DNA from: Sediminicoccus sp. KRV36
Lineage (GTDB): Bacteria > Pseudomonadota > Alphaproteobacteria > Acetobacterales > Acetobacteraceae
NCBI RefSeq assembly: GCF_023243115.1
Contig: NZ_CP085081.1
Span: forward strand, 3,038,001 to 3,102,000
Direction of reading: 5' to 3'
DNA length: 64,000 bases
A program made the position numbers and the translations under genes. Below the pieces are notes generated by a model. It saw nothing but the letters and a program-made list of their open reading frames with translations, did not search any database and was not told the origin of the DNA. Of this stretch, positions 53,002 through 62,000 are shown one piece after another. How positions within the stretch are numbered: position 1 is the stretch's first letter; every line of letters begins with the position of its first letter.

Positions 53002-56000
53002 ATGTCCAGCACCATCAACAGCAGCAGCTTCGTCTCCGTGGCGGAGGGTAATGCGGGCGGGACAGCCTTGAACTTCACAGTGACGCGAACCGGGGACACG
53101 ACGGGCCTGGCCACCGTCACCTACACGGTCCTGCCGTTCTTCAGCGGCAACACCGTGACCGCCGCGGATTTCGTGGGCGGTGTGCTGCCGACTGCATTGC
53201 TGTCCTTCGCGCCGGGGGAGATCAGCAAGGTCGTGCCCATCCTTGTCCAGGGTGATACAGATGCGGAGCCGGATGAGGGGTTCTCCTTCCTTCTCACGGC
53301 GCCCACGGGTGGTGCCACGATCGGCCTCAACAGCGCCATTGGCTCGATCACCGGCGATGACGGCGCGCGCATTTCGGTCAGCCCAGCCGGCTTATACTAC
53401 ACGCCAGAGGGCAATGCCGGCACGACGGGCACCACTTTCACCGTTACCCGCTCCGGCGACCTGTCCATCGCCGCGACGGCAACCTGGTCGGTGGCAGGTT
53501 TCCTCTCCTTTGGCGCGACCACGCTGGCCGATGCATCCGACTTCGTCGGCGGCGTGCTGCCTGGCGGGACCGTCAGCTTTGATCCGAACCAGACCACCAC
53601 GACCTTGACCGTGAATATCGCGGGCGACACTTCCTTCGAGCAGAATGACGGGTTCATGGTCGTTCTGTCGAACCCGTCGGCCGGCACGGTGGTCAGCAGC
53701 GGCGGAGTCGGCCATGTCATCATGAATGATGATGGCGCGGTGATTGCCTTCGCTCCTCAGGTCGCGCCCGCCCTGAATGAGGGAAACATCGGCAGCAGCC
53801 CGATGGTGTTCAACCTGGTGCGCAGCGGCGACACGTCGCAGGCCGTCTCGGTCAATTGGGCGATCAACCCCAATGCCTTCCCCGACCCCAATCCGGTCAA
53901 TGCCGCGGATTTCTTGGGCGGCACCATACCCAGCGGCACAGTGGATTTCGCCGCTGGCCAGACCACGGCCAGCATCACGCTGAACATCGCGGGCGATACG
54001 GCGGTGGAGCCGAATGAGACGGTTCGCCTGGGTCTGACCTCAGCTTCCGCCAATGCCACCGTCGGTGCTGGCAATCTCATGACCGGCACTGTCGTGAATG
54101 ATGACGGCAACCCTGCCATCATCTCGATGCAGTTCTCCAATCCGATTTCCGCAAGCGTCACGGAGGGAACTCTATTCTCCACGCCGGTGAACATCACAGT
54201 CCTGCGCAGCGGAGATACGGCCACCTCGGTCTTTGCCAACTGGGCGGTGAATTCCGGTTCGGCGAATGCGGCGGATTTCGTGGGTGGCGTCCTGCCCTCC
54301 GGCACGGTGCTTTTCCCGACCGGCGTGACGCAGGCGATGATCACCTTCAGCGTGGCGGCCGATGCGGTGTTGGAGCCGAATGAAGGCTTCGGCGTCAGCC
54401 TGACCAGCGCCGGTCCGGGCGCCCAGCTCGGCACGATCACGACCAGCTTTGGCAACATCAACAATGATGATGGCGCGATCCTCGCCACCACCAACACCTC
54501 CGGCTTCAACGCCAATGAGGGGAATTCCGGCAATACGCCGTTCAACATCACCATCACGCGCTCGGGTGACCTGACGATCGAAGCCACGGCGAACTGGGCT
54601 GTGGCGCCAGCCCCGTTCCCCGGCGCGAATGTGCCCAACGCCGCGGACTTCGCCGGTGGGGTCTTTCCCTCAGGCACAGTGACCTTCGGCATCGGCGAAA
54701 CCAGCAAGATCATCACGGTGAACTTCGCCGGTGATACGGTTTTCGAGCAGAACGAAACCTTTATTGTCAACCTGACCAACCCGTCATCCGGGGCGGCGAT
54801 TGGCAATTCCGTCTCCTACAACATCACCAATGATGACGGCGTGGTGATCGTGTTTGCCGGGCAGCCGAACCCCTCGGTCTTCGAGGGCGCTGTCGGCGCC
54901 AGCACGCCGATGAGCTTCACCGTCCAGCGCAACGGGGATGCCAGCGTCGCCGCCTCCGTGAATTGGGCCGCCACCGCCTTCGGCACCGCCACGGCCGCTG
55001 ATTTCGTGGGGGGCGTGCTCCCCTCCGGCACCTTGAATTTTGGCATCGGCGAGACGTCGAAGCTCATCACGGTGAACATCGCCGGCGACGCGATCGTCGA
55101 GGCCAATGAGACGGTCAATATTCAGCTCAGCAGCCCCTCCGGCAACGCGACACTTGGCTCCTTCACCAGCATCCTCGGCACCATCTTCGATGGCGTGCAG
55201 ACAGGAATCCTGGGCACCAACGGGAACGATACGATCACACCCGCTGGCGTCAGTGCCGGGGTCACAGGTGGCCAGCCTGGCAGCGGGAACGAGACGATTC
55301 AAGCTGGCGGCGGGAACGACTCCGTTGATGGCGGTGCCGGCGACGACAGGATCGAAGGCGGTGACGGCAACGATACCCTGATCGGCGGCGACGGCAACGA
55401 CACCCTGATCGGCGGCACAGGGAGCGATTTCTTCCGCACCGGGACCGGCAACGATTCAGTCGATGGCAGCGAATCGGGAACCCGCAACACCATCAGTTAC
55501 TCCACGCTTTCGGGCAGCATCAGCGCCGTATTCACGGGCGACACCAGAGGCGTGGGGACGGTCACGAAGTCGGCCGGCGGCGTCGATAACTTCGTCAACA
55601 TCAACCAGATCAACGGCACCGCCGGCAACGACAGCTTCAACGGCTCCGCAGTCTCGACCAGTGCTTCGTTCACAGTGGTCTTCCGCGGCAGCGCCGGCAA
55701 CGACACGATCACCGGCAACAACACCCGACTGACCGTCGCTGACTACTTTGACGCAACCAAGGCGGTGAACGTCAACCTCGGCACAGGCGTCGTCAGCCAG
55801 GATGGCTTCGACAGCCAGGATACGCTGATCAACGTGGCCCGCGTCACTGCCTCCAACGGCTTTGACGACACCCTGACCGGTGGGGGGGCAGACGACACTT
55901 TCTATATCTCCTCGGCTGGCGGCAACAAGATCGTCAACGGGGGCGCTGGTACGGATATCTATCGCTACGGGGTCAACAGCGCGATCACCATTGACCTTGT

Positions 56001-59000
56001 CCTTGGCACAGCAGTGAAGTCGGGTGGCGGCACGGACAGCCTGACCTCGATCGAGAACGCCGCCGGCAGCGGCGGCAATGACAGCGTCTCCGGCAATGCA
56101 CAGAACAACACCCTTGCCGGAGATGTCGGTAATGACACGCTCGACGGTCGAGGCGGCTTCGATACCGCGGATTATGGTTTCAACTCGAACCAGGGCTTAC
56201 CCGCCGGCATCATCGCCAACCTGACCACCGGCACTGCAACGGATTCCTGGGGCGGCACCGACACGCTGATCAGCATCGAGGCGCTGACCGGCACGGGTTT
56301 TGCCGATGACCTGACCGGGAAGATCATCACCGACACCACGACGTCAGGCGGCGGGTCCGACACGCAACTCCGCGGCCTGGGCGGCAACGACACCTTGCGC
56401 GCACCGCAAAATGATACGCGCGTCTTCGCCGACTATCGCGGTGATCCGGGCGCCATCCGAATCAATCTCTCCGGCACGGATACGGTACTGGGTGGCGTGA
56501 ATGTCGCAGCCGGCACCGGCAAGGATGGCTATGGCGGCACGGATAGTTTCGACAAGATCCAGGCCGTGCTCGGCTCTAACTTCAACGACACCATCATCGG
56601 CACGGATCGCGCGGATCGCCTCTATGGCATGTCGGGTAATGACGTGCTGGTTGGTGGCGCAGGCGATGACACGCTCTCGGGCGGAGCGGGCGTGGACAGC
56701 TACACAGGCGGCGCGGGATTCGACGTCGTATTTTTCACACCTTACAACAGCAGCGACGTTCAGCCCACGCAGGGTGTGGTCGCCAACCTCATTACGCTCA
56801 CGATTGCCAATGATGGCTACGGCAACGCCGAGGTCTTTGCAGGCGGCGCCAATGACATCGAGCAATTGGTGGGCACCAATTTCAACGACGATCTGACCGG
56901 CGCACGCGTTGATTGGACCGGCCAGTTCGGCGAGTCGCAGCAGACCTATCTGCGCGGCGGCAATGGTGCCGATAGCCTGCGCGGCGTCCTGGCCGATGCG
57001 CGCTACATCACCGCCGAGTATCTCACCGACCCCGACAGCAATGCCGACGGCTTTGGCGTCACCGTGAACCTCGTCACCCAGACGGCCACGGATGGCTGGG
57101 GCAACACGGACACGCTGTTCAACATCGGTGCCGCCCGTGGCAGCGCCTTCAATGACAGCCTGGTCGGCAATGACAGCGACAACTGGTTCCGTGGCGAGGC
57201 TGGCAGCGACACCATCGAGGGCGGACTTGGCCTGGATGTCGTCAGTTATCGCAGTTCCACCAGCAGTGTCATTCTCGATCTGGCCTCGGGCGTTGTCCAG
57301 GACGGTCTGGGTGGCGTGGATAGCCTGAGCGGCATCGAGAACGCCGTCGGCAGCACCACCGCGAATGACACGCTGCGAGGCGATGCCAATGCCAACAGCC
57401 TGAACGGCTATGGCGGTGATGACCTTCTGGAAGGCCGCGGCGGCAATGATATCCTGACTGGCGATGTCGGCAATGACACGGCCGTCTTCTCCGGCGCGCG
57501 CGCTCGCTACACTATCACGCGTGATGGTGTGACCGGCGATCTGACGGTGCTCGACACCCTCGTCTCCGGTGATGGTACCGATCTGGTTCGCAGCAGCGTC
57601 GAGACCCTGCGCTTCAGCGATGCTGATTACCTGGCCACCAGTTTCTCCGGCGCGCCCCCGCCAGTGCTCAGCATCGCCGCCCTCTCCGCCGACAAGGCCG
57701 AGGGCCATGCCGGCTCGGTGCCCTTCACCTTCACCGTCACCCGCACGGGCGACACCACAGCTCCGTCCAGTGTCGCCTGGGCCGTCACGGGCGCGGGCGC
57801 CACCGCGGCCGATTTCGCGGGCGGGGTCCTGCCCTCCGGCACGGTGGACTTCGCCGCCGGCGAGACAAGCAAGCTCGTCACGGTCAATGTCCTCACGGAC
57901 AGCGTCGTCGAAGCGGATGAGGGCTTCACGGTCTCCTTGAACTCTCCCACGGGCGCCACGCTCGGCACCGCAAGCGCGGGGGGCACCATCCGGAATGATG
58001 ACGCGCTGCTCTCCACCAGCGGCGGTGGCACCGTCACCGAGGGCAATGCCGGCACCACGCCGGTGACCTTCACCGTTGCACGCTCGGGCGATGTTTCGGG
58101 AACCTCGAGCGCCACATGGACCATTTCGGGCACCGGCGCCTCCCCCGTTGATGGGGCGGATTTCGTGGGCGGCGTCCTGCCCTCCGGCACGGTCAGCTTC
58201 GCTGGGGGTGAAACGAGCCAGATCGTCACCGTCAATGTCGCGGGGGATACCGCGGTCGAGTCGAATGACGGGATGCTCCTGACCCTTTCGGCCCCCTCCC
58301 CCGGCGCTTCGCTCGGCAACGCCACTGCCTCGCGCATCATCGTCAATGATGACGCGCTGCTGAACATCAGCGGCCCTGTGGGTCCGATCAGCGAGGGCGA
58401 TGCCGGCAGCACCGCCTTCAGCTTCACGGTCACCCGCGTGGGCGACCTCACCGGCGCGGCATCGGTCAACTATGCCGTCACGGGGGCGGCCAACGGGGCG
58501 GATTTCGTGGGTGGCGTGCTGCCCAGCGGCACCGTCAACTTCGCCGCCAACCAGGCCAGCCAGACCATCACCATCAATGTGGCGGGCGACACGACCTTCG
58601 AGGCGGATGAGATCTTCACCGCCACGCTCTCCGCCCCCTCGGCCGGCGCCACGCTCGGCACCGCCGCGTTCAACGCCACGATCCTCAATGACGACCCAGC
58701 CCCGCCGGCCCCCGTCATCGCGATGGCGTCGAACTTCGTGGCCGGAATTGAAGGCAATGCCGGCAGCACGACGCTGAATTTCGGCGTCATTCGTGGTGGC
58801 GATACCTCGGCCGCCGTGACCGCCGATTGGGTGGTCAGCGCGGGCATGGGTGGCGGCATCACCGGTGCGGATTTCGTCGGCGGCGTGCTGCCCAGCGGCA
58901 CCGTCACCTTCGCCATCGGCCAGACGGCCGGCACCATCGCCGTGCAGGTCGCCGGCGATACGCTGGTGGAAGAAACCGAGGTCTTCTTCGTCACCCTCAG

Positions 59001-62000
59001 CAACCCGACGGGTGGGGCCACGCTCGGCACCGCGACGAACCAGGGCACGATCATCACGGATGATACCGGCCTTTCCGTCGCTGCCCTCTCCGCCGACAAG
59101 GTGGAGGGCCAGGCCGGCCTGACGGACTACACCTTCACCGTGACCCGCTCGGGCGACCGCAGCGGCAATTCCTCGGTGGCCTGGGCGGTGACCGGCAGCG
59201 GCGCCAACCCGGCCGATGCCAATGATTTTGCGGGCGGGGCCCTGCCCTCCGGCACGGTCAACTTCGCCTTCAACGAGATGAGCAAGACCATCACCGTGCA
59301 GGTGGCCGGCGATGTGACCTCGGAGCCGGATGAGGGCTTCACGGTCACGCTCTCCGCACCCACGGGCGGCGTGCTGCTGACGGCGGCCGCCAATGGCGTC
59401 ATCCGCAATGATGAACCGCTGGAGGGCACGGCAAACGCCGATACGATCGCCGGCACGTCCAATAATGACATCATTCGCGGCTTTGCCGGCAATGACAGCC
59501 TGACCGGTGCGGGCGGCGATGACGTCATCGAGGGCGGCGACGGCATGGACGCGCTGTTCGGCAATGAAGGCAATGACAGCCTGTTCGGCGGCAATGACGA
59601 CGATGAACTGGTGGGCGGCCCCGGCAACGACTCGCTGACCGGCAATGCCGGCTCGGACCGTGCTAATTTCGCGGCACTCGGCCAGGCCGTGACCGTCACG
59701 CTGGATGCCTCGGGCAACGGCACCGCCGTCTCCGCCTCGGCCGGGACCGACACGCTGGTCAGCATCGAGCGTATCCTGGGCAGCGCCCTGGGCGACACCA
59801 TCACCGTGACAGCGCCGATCGTGGGCAGCTTTGCGCGGATCGCGGGCGGTGGCGGCAACGACACCATCACCGGGCCCGGCAGCAACACCGTCTTCGCGGA
59901 TTACCTCATCAACGGCGCAGGCCAGGCCGTGACGGTCAATCTGGGGACGGGCACGGCCAATGATGGCCAGGGCGGCACCGATACGCTGGTGAACATGCGG
60001 GCCGTGCGCGGCAGCCTGAACGCCGACAGCATCACGGGCTCTGGCTTCAGCGACCGCATCGCCGGGCGCGGCGGCAATGACACGATGGATGGCGCCGGCG
60101 GCACGAGCGACCTGCTGGATTATTCGCAGGCGACCAGTGGCGTCACGGTGAACATGGCCACCGGCATCGCCAATGACGGCGAGGGCGGCACGGACAGCTT
60201 CTCGAACTTCGAATACGTCATCGGCTCGGGCCTCGGTGACAGCCTGACCGGCGGCAATGGCAATGACACGCTCGATGGCGGCATCGGCAACGACACCTTC
60301 ACCGGCGCTGGCGGCAATGATCTGATCATCGGCGGCACCGGCACCGATATCGCCGTCTTCACGGGCGCACGTGCCGGCTACACCGTGACGCGCGATCCCG
60401 GCACCGGGGTGGTGACCGTGGTGGACAACACCGCGGCGCGCGACGGCACGGATACGGTCAACGCCGATGTCGAAACCCTGCGCTTCAGCGATGGCGATTT
60501 CCTGGCCAGCGGCTTCACGGGGACCACGCTCTCCCTCGCTCCCCTTTCGGCCGACAAGGCCGAGGGCAATGCCGGCACCACCCCCTTCACCTTCACCGTG
60601 ACCCGCACCGGTGACATCACGGGCACGTCCAGCGCAACCTGGGCGGTGACCGGGACCGGCGCCAATGCGGCTGATTTCCAGGGTGGCGTGCTGCCCTCCG
60701 GTACGGTCGCCTTCGCGGCCGGTGAGGCAAGCCAGACCATCACGATCCTCGTGACGGGCGACATCGGAGTGGAACTGAACGAGGGCTTTGCCGTCACGCT
60801 CTCGGCCCCCACCGGCGCCACGCTCGGCACCGCCTCCGCCGATGGCACGATCCGCAATGATGACGCGATCCTGAGCCTCAGCGGCCCGGGAAGCCCCATC
60901 GATGAGGGCAATGCCGGCAGCACCGCCTTCACCTTCACCGTCACCCGGACGGGCGATCTCAGTGGTGCGGCCTCGGCCAGCTACGCGGTCACCGGGGCGG
61001 CGAATGCGGCGGATTTCGTGGGCGGGGTTCTGCCCTTCGGCACCGTTCTCTTTGCCGCCGGCGATGCGACTCAGACCATCACCATCAATGTGGCGGGGGA
61101 CGGCATCATCGAGCCGGATGAGGTCTTTACCCTCTCCCTCTCGGCGCCCTCCGGTGCGTCTCTTGGCACCGCCACGGCCGATGCGACCATCCTCAATGAT
61201 GATTCGTTCGTCCCCACCACCCTCAGCGTGGCCGCCACCCTGGCGGACCGGCCGGAAGGCCAGCCCGGCAGCACCTTGCTGACCTTCACCGTCACGCGCA
61301 CGGGCGATGTCAGCGGCGCCTCCAGCGCCGCATGGGCCATCGCGGGCTCCGGCCTCAACCCCACCGATGCGGCGGATTTCGTCGGCGGCGTCCTACCCTC
61401 CGGCATTGTTTCCTTTGCCGCGGGCCAGACCTCCAGGGTCATCAACGTCAATGCCGCCGGCGATACCGCCTGGGAAGCGGATGAGAGCTTCACCCTGACA
61501 CTTTCCAGCCCGGTCGGAACCGTGCTCGGCACCAGCACCGCCCAGGGCATCCTGCGCAATGACGACCCGACGCGCTTCGCCATCACCGCCACCGATGCCG
61601 TCAAGTCCGAAGGCCAGGCGGGCAGCACGCCCTTCACCTTCACCGTGACACGCGATGGCGATACCTCCGTCGCGCACAGCATCACCTACGGCGTCGTTCC
61701 CAATGGCGCGAGCAAGGCCAATGCGGCGGATTTCGTGGGCGGCGCCTTCCCGAGCGGCACAGTGGATTTCGCCGTGGGCGAGACCAGCAAGACCCTCACC
61801 ATCAACGTCCAGGGCGATACCACGGTTGAGGCCGATGAGGGCTTCGCCGTGCAGATCTCCACCGCAACGCCCGGCCTGGCCATTGCCACCTCCACGGCTT
61901 TTGCCAGCATCCTCAATGAGGATGTGGTCATTCCCACGAGCCTCAGCGTCGCCGCCACCCTCGCTGACCGCGCCGAAGGCGCGCCCGGCAGCACCTTGCT